From Axinella damicornis (Eukaryota; Porifera; Demospongiae; Axinellida; Axinellidae), in assembly GCA_963931865.1 (NCBI GenBank), contig OZ007512.1, positions 12,408,756 through 12,472,755 of the forward strand: a stretch of 64,000 bases of DNA, in the 5' to 3' direction. Under the pieces are notes generated by a model that ran no database searches, was not told where the DNA came from, and saw only the letters and a program-made list of their open reading frames with translations. The translations under genes and the position numbers were made by a program. Below, piece after piece: positions 1 to 12,390 of this stretch; positions within the stretch are counted from its first letter, which is position 1, and each line of letters opens with the position of its first letter.

Positions 1-44
1 CGTAATTTCAATCACACACTTTGCCATAAGTTTCAGAAATGAAT

Positions 45-59
45 GGGGGGGGGGGGGGG
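45..59. repeat. Poly-G tract
   Basis: A run of 15 G. It lies about 100 bases past the donor of the gene A linker exon, the same intron position where genes B and C carry runs of 30 and 26 G. Confidence 0.85.
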
Positions 60-155
60 ACTGAATTTTTCAAGGGGGATGAAAATGTTTTGGTTACAGG
101 AGGATATTTGGTCCCCTAGCTTCTGGGGGACAGCATTTGGGCAACAATCTCTCAC

Positions 156-236
156 CTGACTCTTTCCTGGGACTGGTGGAGGTAGTTGAGGAAGCGTCAG
201 TAGAGCTCACTGGCTGCTCTGGGAGAGCTGCTGCTG
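156..236 (-). CDS. Gene A Ser/Thr-rich linker exon
   Basis: An 81-base exon (27 codons, phase 1 at both ends) between a pyrimidine-rich acceptor ending TGCAG and a GTGAGA donor. It encodes Ala-Leu-Pro-Glu-Gln-Pro followed by a Ser/Thr-rich stretch, and joins DD3 to the first kinase domain. One alternative frame contains a TGA in this copy, while the frame used here is open in all three copies and matches the neighbouring exon phases. An apparent methionine start just upstream is only the acceptor tract read as protein. Confidence 0.7.
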
Positions 237-1904
237 CTGCACATGAAATAACACAAGGAGAGATAGTGACTAGAACCATGGCCTTCACTCAGGGAGCTGT
301 TTCAACTGTGGACTGTTTCTCAAATTATACGTGCGGCAGAAATGGAATATTACTTCGTCATTGTCAAACAATGAGTTAATGATGCTAATTGAGACCCAGG
401 GGCTCCCCCTATGCACAGTGAACCGGTGTGAGCACTATTCATTGCTAGTACAAGTAGTCACGCCCACTCGAGTGCACTGACCACATGGTATTACCAGACG
501 CACGTGGAACCACAAAATTTAGCAAGATGTCAACACTGTATATCTCCCATTGTGTGATGGCTACAGATATGCTAGGGCCAAGCCTCAGCAGAGAGAGAGA
601 TGCTCCATCTAAAACAGAAACACCTGAAGCAAAACGGGTCAACACATCCCAACACACTGAGCATAGAAACATTCAAACCTTCTTTAATTTGTACATCCTC
701 AGTCCCATATCCCATCCCAGGCTCAACACAAACAATCCAAACAGTTTCCATGGGAGCCCTTGTTTGACACCAAGGTTTCCATAGAAACCAATAACAGTGA
801 ACAGTACCATGCACTCGGCCACTACTATATAATATGGGAGTATTTTCAAAGTTGAACTCTGCGCCATCCAGCTGGGAGCAGGGTGCACTACTTTGCACAA
901 CCTCAGTCCCATCCCATCCCAACCTATAGGGCCAACATAAACAAGTTTCCTAATTAGCCTCTGTTCATTTCCATGGCAACCACTGCAACACCCCAGGGTG
1001 TTATTCTTTAACATGCGACTGAACACACAATTTTAACAGTGAACAGTACCATCCACTCCGCTACTAGGATAGATAGAGGGTGGGAGTATATTTTCAAATC
1101 TGAAGTCCATATATATATCCTCCACTCTGAGTCGATGTTCAGTACAAGTGTGACATACTTCAACGACACAATGGGACATGTGGAGGAAGATCTCACCTTT
1201 GAGGTACTTTTCCTTCACAACCTGCAACAGTTTGTGGTACTTCCAACAATCACGACCTATGCGGCTGCTATACAGAACATTGGCAACCAGCATCCAGCTG
1301 GGAGCAGGGTGGTGGTTGCGCCATTCCTCCAACATGGCCTTCTTGCGCTGTGTGTCATCGGAGTACTTATCCTCGGCCTCCATCCGTATCAAGGAAGGCA
1401 CACCAAGGTGGCGGCCCAGATCATACCACTCCACCACCTCTTCCAGTACACTGCACAGGTTGGCAACCGTCAGTGTGGCCTCTAGTTGGAGAGCAAGTTA
1501 CTCACAAAATTAGATCCATACAGCAACAATTCAGGAGAGCATATCAGTGTCTGGGCCCACGGTATGTACATGGGTCCACAGACAATATCCTCGAACCCAG
1601 GCGCGTCGCCAGGGTTCCAGGGTAACATGACAGATGTGTCTCATGCTGTCATGGAGACTCCATGTGTCAAAATTTTGGTTGCTAAGGCAGCAAAACATTG
1701 TGAGGAATGTACACTACACTGCTGGTAGGGAATATTGTCTCTGCATATAATACAGCAATGGCGGGGCGTCATAAAAATTACAACCACTAAAATTATAACT
1801 CTAACAACCTTATCAAGAATTTCACAAAAACGTTGACCCACAAAATTTACCCACTATATACGGTGAATGAACATCTACATATAGTACTGTACATACATAC
1901 ATAC

Positions 1905-1935
<31 letters not shown>

Positions 1936-4900
1936 CGTACATACATAGTGAAAAGGACTCTTCAGGCAATATACCAAATTCTTATGCAGGATGTACTGGA
2001 TGCCATGTCTAACACCTGGTGAATGTGCAGGAGTTCATTGCTTGTGTTTCTCAGAACATTACACTATACTCCTGAAACCCCACCCACCCATACCTGGCTG
2101 TCGTTGGAAATGCTTCGTCACTGTTTCCAGTGCTGCTAGTTCCTGTTTGCGATAGAGAATCCCAGCAAGAGTTTGCCAGGATGCATTAGGCACGGTAGTG
2201 ATGAAATACTGGAGCATCTTTTCCTTGCTCCCACGCCGCACACCAAGGTGGGTATCTAGCTGGTGCCAGTCTTTAACACTTTCAACAGCAGTGGTGACAT
2301 TGGAGAGGGTGAAGGTAGGGTCTGTAGGGAGGGGAGAAAGAGAAACCAGAGGAACTGTGTGTGAGCACTGGAGATGGTTCAGTATACTAGTGGATACACT
2401 GGGGATGGTTCAGTATACTAGTGGATACACTAGGGATGGTTCAATATACTCGTGGATACACAGGAGATGGTTCAGTATACTAGTGGATACACAGGTGATG
2501 GTTCAGTATACTAGTGGATACACTGGAGATGGCTCAGTATACTAGTGGATACACAGGGGATGGTTCAGTATACTAGTGGATACACTGGAGATGGTTCAGT
2601 ATACTAGTGTATACACTGGGGATGGTTCAGTATACTAGTGGATACACTGGAGATGGTTCAGTATACTAGTGGATACACTGGAGATGGTTCAGTATACTAG
2701 TGGATACACTGGGGATGGTTCAGTATACTAGTGGATACACAGGAGATGGTTCAGCATACTAGTGGATACACTGGAGATGGTTCAGTATACTAGTGGATAC
2801 ACTGGAGATGGTTCAGTATACTAGTGGATACACTGGAGATGGTTCAGTATACTAGTGTATACACTGGGGATGGTTCAGTATACTAGTGGATACACTGGAG
2901 ATGGTTCAGTATACTAGTGGATACACTGGAGATGGTTCAGTATACTAGTGGATACACTGGGGATGGTTCAGTATACTAGTGGATACACAGGAGATGGTTC
3001 AGCATACTAGTGGATACACTGGAGATGGTTCAGCATACTAGTGGATACACAGGAGATGGTTCAGTATACTAGTGGATACACTGGAGATGGTTCAGTATAC
3101 TAGTGGATACACTGGAGATGGTTCAGTATACTAGTGGATACACTGGAGATGGTTCAGTATACTAGTGGATACACTGGAGATGGTTCAGTATACTAGTGGA
3201 TACACTGGGGATGGTTCAGTATACTAGTGGATATACTGGAGATGGTTCAGTATACTAGTGGATACACTGGAGATGGTTCAGTATACTAGTAGATACACTG
3301 GAGATGGTTCAGTATACTAGTGGATACACTGGGGATGGTTCAGTGTACTAGTGGATACACTGATAGCGATCACAACAGTGTAATCTTTGTAAGCCATTCC
3401 AAAGTAGTCAAAAGTCATACACATTAATTACACTACACGTACGGCACAATTTTTTCCCCTACCAGGAGTATAACACATACAGAAACACACGACAAATTAC
3501 CAGCACCATAACTAACTGCTCTGCTGCGAGGTTTGGTTTGATTTATGCGGAACATCTTTTTTCCCCAACCGGGAGCTCAACAGGTGTCAACCTTATCAGT
3601 ACTTGGTATTCGTCACTGTATTTTACATGCTTATATCAGATCATGAAGCAGCAATTACTTCACTGTAAGAAATACCAATCACGGCTACTCAATACCACTG
3701 TTCCGATATCAATCTGTTATCAGTATTTGAGTCGATATCGGTATCCAATTGATCAGTAGTACGCACAGTGGATACTCACATAGCTTGTAGCATGAGGTCG
3801 CCTAGCATCATTTCCCGGCCCCACCCAGGTCAGGGCATGGCTTGGAAACATTAAGGCTAGAGGTCGCCTGGCTTCGGAAGTTGATCTAGCTAGCTAAGCT
3901 ACTGGATGAGAAGCTAGTACTATTGATAGACCCCAGGCTCACCTCCAGATAGCAGCAAAAACTATTGCAACCTTACAATCAGATTCACAATCAGACTATG
4001 ACAGTATCCAGGCATTGGCAGGACGTAACCTTCAAATACAGGGATCGGGATTGAGGCAAAGTTTGGTACAGCCTTGTAATAGCTTCATGACAAATACGTA
4101 GCAACAGCAATACTGGAATGACAAGTTCTAGCACCTTCAAAAAATTCAATACAAGTGTGGCAAGCTGATCGAGTGTGCTGAGTGTTAGTACACAAGCAGT
4201 GTGGCTGAGGAGAAACCTAACACCTAGCAATAAACTCTCGTTGTTCAGGACTAGTAGCTTTGTGAAACTTAGTCAAATGTCAACAGTTGTCCCCTGAAGC
4301 TTAAACTAATTATGTGCTCGAGCACACAAAATTCCATCAGCCAACTCATCTGATGGTTAGCCTCGTTCCCAGGCTCCCCCTTGTGCATGCGGTGAAGAAA
4401 ATACAGATGGCACAGGGGGGAGCATGGGAACGAGGCTAGCTGATGGTTACTCACAGCATGAATATTCGATAGCTGTTCAACATCCAGTACCACTCTCACT
4501 GTCGTTTAACAGCTGCCATTTGCAATGTTGTCATGGTAACCACAACAGAGCAACAATCTCATTCCACAGGAAGTAACCAATTAATCCACTAACGGGTTCT
4601 GCTACTGGCCATCTCTTGAAGTTACGTGAACAATCAGCAGTGAACATACTCAACTTACAAATCTATAGCCATTTGGTTGTTGTACCAATTGCTTTTGCTT
4701 ACACCCGTAAGAATTAAGGGCATGGTGGAACCAAGGAATGAGCTCAACCAGCTATAGATAGGTTAAACCTTCTGGGTCTACAGGATTTAGAGCCCCGGCC
4801 GCGGAAACTACATAGATACCCGTGCGTGAAGAGCAAGGGTGTCCATACTATAGGTTTCCAAGGGCCTGTAGGCCCTGAAGGTTTCATTGTTTAAAGTATT

Positions 4901-5914
4901 TATACTATACCGCTGGAAGCCAATCAAATCACTGTCCGTATTAGCAACCGTTCAGTCAGAAAGACTTTGCGCAGAGATGAGTGAGTTGTATAGCAGCTTC
5001 TCTCACCATCCGCTACCCGACAACTCACTTACTCATGCCTCATGTTTGGGACAGTGAGTCCAAAGCACAACTAGATTCTGAGATCGTACCAAAAAATGCC
5101 CCACCCCATGAAGCTTATAGAGGCATTTTTGCAATTTGTGAGACGTAGACTTGATGTAGATGAGACAAGTCCAGCCCCCACTTTCACACTACAAATGTAC
5201 GCATCCGGCTCTAGCGTGGAAGACACTCATACGTATGTCTAAAAGTAGTTTGTGAATAACGGATAATGGGGTCATTCGTCAAGATAATAAAAGATTTGAG
5301 AGAATTCTTTTTAAGTGATCAACTAAAACAGCAGTCAATAGTGAGCTAGTATTAAAATAGTACCACTCATAATGAGTAGCAGTTACATGTAAAACAAAAC
5401 CTTAGCCTCAAAATTAAGCCATTGTGAATGAAATCAACTCACACATTACTAGTGGGTGAGCCCCAACAGACAAATACAAGAGCCTTCCCAGGACCCCACC
5501 CACCCAGCTCGAAGCTCTGTGCTTCTTCCAGTACTGCCAGCAATTCAAACAGCAGTGTGAATGAGGCTACACGTAACTGCACACTGGCATGCATGTGGAC
5601 AACATACCTTCGACTGGTTCCGCATTGTGGCGGATCTTGTCTGCTGTCTCTGATTCATCATAGTGATCAAGTTGCTGTATGAGACTCCTCCAGGAGGGTG
5701 TTGGGTTTGTGGAAAACCACCAGTCCACCACCACCCTCCTGTGATCCTTGGGTGGATAGTGAGCTAGAATTTCAGCCCGTTTTGAAGGTGGCACATACAG
5801 GAACTTACACAGCCTCCCCCACTCCACCTCCTTCACTGCCTCTGTCACGGCCTCTGGTGTCAGTGGAGCAGCTGCAGTCAGGGAGAACAGAGCAATGAAG
5901 TTAACACTGTACAC
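156..5914 (-). CDS. Gene A, partial: death-domain and linker exons of a death-domain/dual-kinase gene
   Basis: This is the 5' part of the leftmost array copy; its kinase exons lie beyond the left edge. Exons in transcript order are 5608-5871 (DD1, or from the ATG at 5914), 2094-2321 (DD2), 1197-1481 (DD3) and 156-236 (linker). Every exon begins and ends in phase 1, so they join in frame without a stop. The same four exons with the same phases occur in gene B about 25 kb to the right, which supports the model. By analogy with gene B the product should be a cytosolic signalling kinase recruited through death domains; that role is inferred. The introns carry a large 31-bp minisatellite and foldback elements. 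I see no disabling mutation in the visible exons. Confidence 0.72.
1197..1481 (-). CDS. Gene A death-domain exon 3 (DD3)
   Basis: A 285-base exon (95 codons, phase 1/1). It has the death-fold pattern also seen in DD1 and DD2: a helix with VLEEVVEWYDLG, a Leu-Gly-Val-Pro turn, charged helices, and the HPAPSWMLVANVLY helix with the conserved Ser-Trp. It ends in a basic helix, EKYLKG, at a GTGAGA donor. Death domains form homotypic complexes in apoptosis and innate signalling; the partner here is unknown. The exon aligns along its length with the gene B copy at 25261-25545. Confidence 0.7.
1870..1945. repeat. CATA tetranucleotide microsatellite
   Basis: Repeated ACAT/CATA units between the DD2 and DD3 exons. 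A similar tract occurs at the matching place in gene B near 27540-27575. Confidence 0.8.
2094..2321 (-). CDS. Gene A death-domain exon 2 (DD2)
   Basis: A 228-base exon (76 codons, phase 1/1) that starts after a CTACAG acceptor and ends at a GTATGG donor. It begins PTFTLSNVTTAVESV and carries the VPNASWQTLAGILY helix, the same Ser-Trp helix as DD1 and DD3. It is three codons shorter than the gene B copy and differs around the second helix, so this part diverges faster. The acceptor lies about 50 bases from a 31-bp minisatellite. Confidence 0.7.
2368..3361. repeat. 31-bp minisatellite, about 32 copies
   Basis: Head-to-tail units of 31 bases, each containing GGTTCAGTATACTAGTGG, with a few variants (GGAGATGG or GGGGATGG; one GTATACTAGTGTATAC class). 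It lies in the intron just 5' of the gene A DD2 acceptor. On the transcribed strand each unit reads TACTGAACC, similar to a branch-point sequence. Gene B has the same array at the same place with about 11 units. Confidence 0.95.
4358..4437. mobile_element. Foldback MITE of the TAGCCTCGTTCCCAGGC family
   Basis: An 80-base hairpin that starts TAGCCTCGTTCCCAGGC and ends with the inverted complement. The same element occupies the matching intron site in gene B (29213-29292), so this insertion predates the duplication. Confidence 0.75.
5608..5914 (-). CDS. Gene A death-domain exon 1 (DD1), possible first exon
   Basis: The core exon is 5608-5871 (264 bases, 88 codons). It starts TPEAVTEAVKEVEW, has a YVPPSKR turn after the first helices and the NPTPSWRSLIQQLDHY helix with the death-fold Ser-Trp. 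The frame stays open upstream to an ATG at 5914, giving an N terminus MYSVNFIALFSLTA that is identical in gene B. That stretch is hydrophobic, but it is also a good polypyrimidine tract ending in CTGCAG, so it could be intron rather than coding. I extend to the ATG because the frame agrees; a spliced upstream exon cannot be excluded. Confidence 0.65.
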
Positions 5915-5939
5915 AGCAGACCAGATATTGCAGCTGTAC

Positions 5940-8900
5940 TACACTAAAGTGTCTGTTAAGGTGTGTCTCCATTGCTCCTCATGAGTAATGAAGTTATGTA
6001 AGTGTTAGCTACATGTGGAGCTCTATAGCTGATTATCCGTAGCAACAGGTGAATCAATATAGTGTTGGTGTGGTATTAGCACAATTTGTACAACGGAATG
6101 GACCATGCAGGCACCCTTTGTTTATAGTGAGACTTTTCACGTCAATACCAGTCCATTCCAGTGTGCTTATACCACACAGTTCTACTTGCAGTCTCACAAA
6201 CACTACTACCATAGAAAAATGAAGGGGGAAGGATTGGAAACAGGTTGATAATCTACAGAGAGGCACGTCTAACGGTTTGTTTACCCTGGGTGACTGTGAA
6301 AGCCAGAACTCAGGAACATGTAGCGGAATACAGAATGGAAGTACGAAGGTCAAATTTGGTAGCGGTAGTGTAAGATGGAGTGCACCACAATTTATAAAAT
6401 ACCTCAAACTTGGTCAGACTTATATTTGTTTTTATATCAGGGTTGGAAAAGCTATAGCAATGCGTTGCCATACGTGTGTTCCTCCAAAATCATTTCCGAT
6501 CTGACTCAGGCCAAGTTATGCAGTCATGTGCCGAAATCGTGAAGTTGATTACTCGGGTCAGGTTAGGCCCAGGCCAGGTAATGGGGAATGGAATCGTCAG
6601 TATATAAGAACCCTGGATTCACCGATCACAGTGTTCTGAAAATGGAGTGTGATCCAAAATAACTGACCTCAGAACTAATGCATCTGGTGATTGTTTTTCA
6701 ACTTTGCAAACAGCTGAGATGAGGTTATGAATATAATTAGTACGGCACAATAAAACATCCACAAAAAGCTACCACGTCTTCAATAACCAGTAACTAAGTT
6801 GAATATAGTGTGGTAGTAGCTATGACTGCCATGCTTAATTATATATCCTAATTAAGGGCGCATGCACGCACATTGCTAGGTAGGTAACGTAACACTATAG
6901 CAAAACTAGTTGCGTCTAGCGCTTCAAGACGATCGACAAACTTCACTTGTGTGTTTACATGTCACTAGGAGTGTGCTATAAAAACGATAAAGTCGCTCCT
7001 AGCAGGTACGTACGTACTGTATGAGATTTACAATCTCTGCAAAACTTAGACAATGGAAACGAAGATTCGAGGCTCTAACCGGCAGCAGGTGTCAGGTATA
7101 ATAATGCATTCAGCTGTAGTTGTTATAGAAGATCCAAGACCTTTCCTGGTCTACATACTAGTATAGGTAAGAAACCGTAACTATAGCTGGGCCATTATGG
7201 TTTCCTCAATTTTCCACACCATTGGGCAAATTCATTAGCAAAGCATTCTCCCATGACAATCACTTCATGGAACACGTAGAGCATGCAGTGGGACTCCACT
7301 GATCCAGAGAAGAGGTATGTAGGAAATTGGTAACCAAATTATTCCAAAACAACCTTTCCATTTCGTGCAGTCCATACAAGATGGAAATAGTGGCTGTTAA
7401 GTTAAAGTCAACTGCAGTTGACTAGCCTATACAGTGTTCATATACTTGTCTGATTGGAAGGTGAATATAATATTATGCACAATGTCGTATAATTATACTG
7501 CAATTCTGCAATCAGTGGGACCTAGTTCGCTGTAAGAGATTTGACCATTGCATGCTGACAAACTGAGGTACGTTTTGGACAGGATATAGTGTGGAAAGGT
7601 CAATAGAACCAGTCATCAGTGGAAGAGCTGTTCAAACACAGAATGGAAGTATGAAGCTCAAATTTGGTAGTGTTATCGTAAGACGGAGCATCACATTTTA
7701 TTAACCACCTCTTGAAAGCACTTGCTGTTACTCAAACTGGACCAGATTTGTACTTGACTTTGTGCCAGAGTTGGAGAAGCTAGCAATATTGCTGTGTGTT
7801 CCTCCAAAATCCCTGTCTAAACCATACGTATGCGGATCCTACGGCCAGCAGTACTTCCTATTTGCTATTCCTTATTTCCTGTGCGTCAATTATGTCCGTT
7901 CCACGTTCCATTTTAGCTATCAAGTCTTTCTTTTTGTGTTAGCTAATTGTAGCTACTACAAACTCCTCACTCTGTAGACGTGTGATATTGCCAAAACAAA
8001 CCGAAGAAGAAAAAATTGGGTAGGCTGGGAGCAAGGCTGTCATTGTAGTACTTCTCCAGTTAGCTGTTCATGTTCACAATCCACCACTGATTGAAAAAAC
8101 ATTTCAATGGAGTAATATTACTTCAGCAGGAGCCAGCCTGCATATCCAGCAAAACCCATGGTACTAAATGGCAGATGCTCACACAACTTGCGGCAATGGC
8201 AAAAGGGTGTTGCCAATGTTACTACATGTATAATACGCATGCATGCTCAGATGCGTGACATACATGTGACAACCATATTATATTATTACAGAGGCCAGGC
8301 AAAGTTAGTCTCGTGCCCAGACCACACGGGGGGTGTGGTCTGGGCGCAAGACTAAGACTAAGGCAAAGTTTATAATGTCTTATGAGCAACCTCCAACATC
8401 TACTGTCATTATGGAATACCAGACACACCCTCCTTTTAATTAAGTAGCACAAAACTGATTCATTAAATACCAGGTAATGAATTATGACCACCTGTGTGCA
8501 AATTGACATGAGAAACAATGAATCTACTTTTGTGTGGCTTAGTTTTAGTGGACCTCATCAGGTCACAGACTAGAGGGCGTGGATACCATAATGACAAGTG
8601 CACTTTTATCTTCCATTTGTCGGTTGTCTTGATGGAGCATCGATCACTTCCTACTCAAATACAATACTCACTGGTATAAAACCGGGGGGGCTGGGGGGGC
8701 TGGAGCCCCCTCAAAAAATAGAAGCAGGGGGCTCCACCTCCCATTCCGCAATACCACGTGTAGTTCTATAGCGTTAGCACAGTTGACTATTGTATGCAGC
8801 ATTGCACGGATCGAGGCACATCCAATCATTCTTCTCCCCGGTTTCACGGACTGTACTAGGTAAGGTGACATTTAGTAGCTATACACACTGTCTCTATCTG

Positions 8901-9600
8901 CCGCTACACACTGTTTCCATCTTGGCGATTGATGTGGCGTAGCTAAGTTAGCTATGCCAAGAGAGATAATAAGCTTGTCAAGTCACAGTGATGCCAGGTA
9001 TCTAGTGTACCACTCTCTGTTGTACAGAAACTGAACAGGACTCATCACAGGAAGCGTCGCTGACTGTGAGCACCGTGAGCCAGTTGTCGAGACACGGCAG
9101 CAAGACACAGATAGCATGCAATGACATTCTACCATTTGTCATTATAATCTCATGAAATCAACCTCAGTACAATGCAGTGGAAATGGACTAAGAATGCACC
9201 AAAATCAGTCTCAGAGAATTTAAAATCAAAGATTTTCTCAGGGGGCATGCACCAGATCCTCAAAGGTAGGATAGGCTTCACCCACCCATCTATCTGTCTG
9301 TCACATCAGCCCCCCTACTGCAAAACATCTTACACCCCTGACACTGGAACTAGGAAGTGGTAGTTAGTATTAGAAAGTATCATCCGGCCTGCAATCCTCT
9401 TGTGCAGGTCCCATCGCAGGACACAGCTGCGGTTTCATTCCCAACTGACTAGAGGAAGTTATTATCGTCACTATATACTCAGACAAGCTGTCACGGAGGT
9501 GCCGAGAATGTACAGCATCTTATCAGCACAATGGAGGGTTGATCCCAAAGTAGGTTGCCTCAGTTTCAGTTTAGCGATGACTCATCCCCTGACCTTGATC
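5940..9600. other. A/B intergenic region, left part: no convincing gene
   Basis: I see no exon with splice signals or a recognisable family. The stretch 6080-6600 is shared with the region upstream of gene B DD1 (31260-31720), and 7600-7810 is a related partial copy, so it probably belongs to the 5' flank of the duplicated gene and may hold its promoter. A small hairpin lies at 8306-8360. Confidence 0.5.
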
Positions 9601-9601
9601 T

Positions 9602-9643
9602 AGCCTCATTCCCAGGCTCTCAATGAGAGCTTGGGAATGAGGT
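9602..9643. mobile_element. Short foldback MITE, TAGCCTC family
   Basis: A 42-base imperfect palindrome with arms TAGCCTCATTCCCAGGCTCTC, a degenerate member of the family found across the window. Confidence 0.55.
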
Positions 9644-9734
9644 TGATCCTGCCTTTTGTTTGATTATCCAAGAACAAAAGTATGAATAGCTTTCGCCCCA
9701 CAAATCACAACTAGCTACGTAGCCAATAGCTGAT

Positions 9735-10280
9735 TGGGGCGAGCCTGCATGAGCGAGCCCAACACTAGCGTGATTTCATTGCGCTGTGCGGGTGTATGCT
9801 TGTTTGCTTGGATCTTGCAATTACCGTAAATTTTAAATCAGCGAATTTCACTTGCACATGCACAATAATATTCAAATTCTACGCACCTCCTCGATGCAAG
9901 GAATCGTGAACCGTTTAGCTACCTGTTCGACAGATGATGGCGACAACAAAGATGGAGAGACCGCTCGTGGACATTGGCTAGAGCACCATGAACATTCTTC
10001 CTCCTCGGTGGTGACACGGAGACTGCTCGTGGACGTACGTGACCTAGCTAGCTACCGCCATGGCCGGTGATGTTGCTACTAGACTGCTTCAGCTATAAAC
10101 GCTAACCTGACTCTGTGATGTGCACGACGGTTATGTTTAGTGCCATAATTTCTGTGGCCTACGCTCATTGCCCGGTCACACTCTGATATCAGTCATGTGA
10201 ATGCAACTGCTTGCAATGTGCGGCACGCGCATGCACTTGCTCAGGCTCGCCCTCCAATGTCCTGCATTCCACTAGTACAT
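9735..10280. repeat. Dispersed repeat, about 540 bp
   Basis: Starts near GGGGCGAGCCTGCATGAGCG and ends near CTGCATTCCACTAGTA. An inverted copy lies at about 22975-23475 inside gene B intron 1, and a partial copy at about 46430-46715 inside the P-type element. Ends related to GGCGAGCCTGAGCG suggest a transposon; no coding sequence is recognisable. Confidence 0.7.
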
Positions 10281-10717
10281 GAATATAGTAAGTTCTAATT
10301 ACACATGAATATTCTCTGACAAAATATTTAATAGTGTCACCATCTGAATATTGCACCCAGATGGCGCCAACATGATGAATGTTACTGCACGTACTCTGCC
10401 TGGGTATCATAAATTTTGTACTGGGTTTTTGCATGAGAGCTGCAGCACCAGATCCTGCAAGGTATTGTTGGTGTGCAACTCACAAAATTGCAACTCAGGC
10501 AACCGAATCTAGGTTAAGGATTTTTACAGTGGCCGGCATAATGTTGCGTAGTTATTGTTTCTGTGTTGTAGTCCTAGAGAGGTGCTGGTGGCGTTCATAA
10601 TAAAAGCATGATGAAATCCAGTCCAATAAAAAGAGGGCAAGACATGGTCAACATTGAAATGACACCCCTCAGTGCCTGAGGCAGCTACAACAACAAAAAT
10701 CAGGTGTGCAGCAGAAG

Positions 10718-10843
10718 TAGCCTCGTTCCCAGGACTTACCCCATTTTCTGTTCTTCGGTTTGCGTTGACAGATGCGCATTATTGTATTATTGTCAACGCA
10801 AAACGAAGAACAGAAAATGGGGTAAGGCCTGGCAACGCGGCTA
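10718..10843. mobile_element. 126-bp foldback MITE with 9-bp target duplication
   Basis: Starts TAGCCTCGTTCCCAGG and ends CAACGCGGCTA, with long inverted arms containing TTCTGTTCTTCGGTTTG. It is flanked by perfect 9-bp copies of CAGCAGAAG at 10709-10717 and 10844-10852. The element at 30077-30240 has the same arms. Confidence 0.9.
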
Positions 10844-11051
10844 CAGCAGAAGGGTCTTAGAGCTTAATTCACTTCAGAGAAGCATCAGGGAGAGCGCGTA
10901 AGCTCTTCGCGTCCTAGTATAAGGACCTTGTGCAATAAATCACTCTCTACTGTACATGTGGCTACCGCACGCATACGTGCATATCATACAACTGCCGGCT
11001 CAGGCTCAAATAACAAAAGTATTGATTGACCCGCCCAACCTACCCTTTGTC

Positions 11052-11675
11052 TAGTCTGGCGCAGCCAGACCCTCGCACGGGAAGGAGGGTCTGGAATCAA
11101 ACCTATATACATTTTTGTCGCGCTGCGACTATGGTTGAAGCCCCAATCAGATTGCAGAACCAGCGATCACTACGGCATTACTTCCTGTGGTTTTGAACTG
11201 AAGCCTAAGTGTTTGCTGCGTGTATAAATGTATTCACGATCCTTAAAATGTATTCATGAATGCTAAGTAGATTCCCCAGCGACAAAACCGCATATAGGTT
11301 TGATTCCAGACCCTCCTCCGCGTGCGAGGGTCTGGCTAGGGTAGTCTCGCGGGGCCAGACCCACACGGAAGGGAGGGTCTGGTCAAGTTGCAATTAGCAA
11401 TTTGTTCTTGACACCCCAGAAGTTTTCTGGGAATTTGGTATGCAATCAAGCTGTGTAATTAATACTACAGCGATGCAAAGCTGATCTGTAAGATTATTCA
11501 CAATTCACACCTTGTACTATGCAAGTTGAGTTACGTAACAATCAAAACAGTAGCGGTTAACAGGTACTTGAAGAAAGGTCTATGTGCTGACTGCGCAGAA
11601 CAAGAGTGTCATTGTAACTTGACCAGACCCTCCCTTCTGTGTGCTGCGAGACTAGGGTCTGGCTGCGCCAGACTA
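11052..11675. mobile_element. Composite, nested foldback elements with 9-bp target duplication
   Basis: The outer ends are TAGTCTGGCGCAGCCAGACC and its inverted complement, flanked by perfect CCCTTTGTC copies (11043-11051 and 11676-11684). Inside, an element with ends near TAGTCTCG (about 11336-11655) interrupts it. The uninterrupted version of the host sequence is seen at about 13095-13285, which acts as an empty site. Confidence 0.85.
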
Positions 11676-11986
11676 CCCTTTGTCTTCAATGGCTCCGCCA
11701 TTATTTTTCGTTTGCTCCTGAGCTGCTGATCGATCGATCGATCCTCTCCTCCACTGATTCGGGAGACTAGACTAGACAGCTTCACAACTTGTTTCTCGTG
11801 CGAGTTCCTCCCACTTTTGTGTCGGCGCGCGATGCCAGAAAAATGGCCTAACAGTATTCGTATTATCTTTGACAGTTTACAACTCCAGACCGCAACAGAG
11901 AGCAACACCAACAGGGGCGTAGGCAGAAATTTGAAAAGGGGGTTTCGAAGCGCTGCCGAAGGGAGTGGTAGTGAACAGAGGCGCGT

Positions 11987-12079
11987 AGGACCTGCATGAA
12001 AACCTTCTGCATTGGAGATGCGGCATTCCTGGGTTATCAAATCAAAATGAACTGAACTGAACTGAACTGATCAAGTCAG
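11987..12079 (+). mobile_element. 3' tail of a truncated SINE
   Basis: Repeats the end of the SINE at 12080-12390, including ATTCCTGGGTTATCAAATC and the TGAAC repeats, without its tRNA-like head. The full SINE lies immediately after it. Confidence 0.75.
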
Positions 12080-12390
12080 GGGTGCGCGGTGGTGTACTGG
12101 TGGAGTGAGAGTCTCCAGTGTGCAACTCAGGCTCTGTCCTGAGTTCGAATCCCACTAAAGCCCTTGGTTTTTCTGTTGAAGGGTGGTTCGCCTTGAAAAA
12201 AGGAATTTGCCCTTTGCCCTTCCAGAAAAACAAGTTTGAGCAATGCCATTTATGGTAACTCAAGTGAGTTCAGTGATGATGTCATCACCATCATCCCCCG
12301 TTAATGGGGCCCAGGACCTGCATGAAAACCTTCTGCATTGGAGATGCGGCATTCCTGGGTTATCAAATCAAAATGAACTGAACTGAACTG
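12080..12390 (+). mobile_element. tRNA-derived SINE with (TGAAC)n tail
   Basis: The head (12080-12160) has an A-box-like GGTGTACTGGTGG and a B-box GAGTTCGAATCCC, followed by an unrelated body and a tail of TGAAC repeats. A 15-base direct repeat (AACTGATCAAGTCAG) flanks it at 12065-12079 and 12391-12405. It has jumped into the tail of another copy of itself. Confidence 0.8.

Noticed and set aside
94..288. Small protein beginning MKAMVLVTISPCVISC, apparently with a signal peptide
   Set aside because: The hydrophobic start is the pyrimidine tract and acceptor of the linker exon; gene B has a one-base deletion in it, while the exon frame itself is kept in all three copies.
2368..3361. CRISPR-like array
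   Set aside because: The units are head-to-tail with no unique spacers, and the context is a eukaryotic intron.
12080..12160. A functional tRNA gene
   Set aside because: A and B boxes are present, but no cloverleaf with paired acceptor stem is convincing and the sequence continues into a SINE body and tail.
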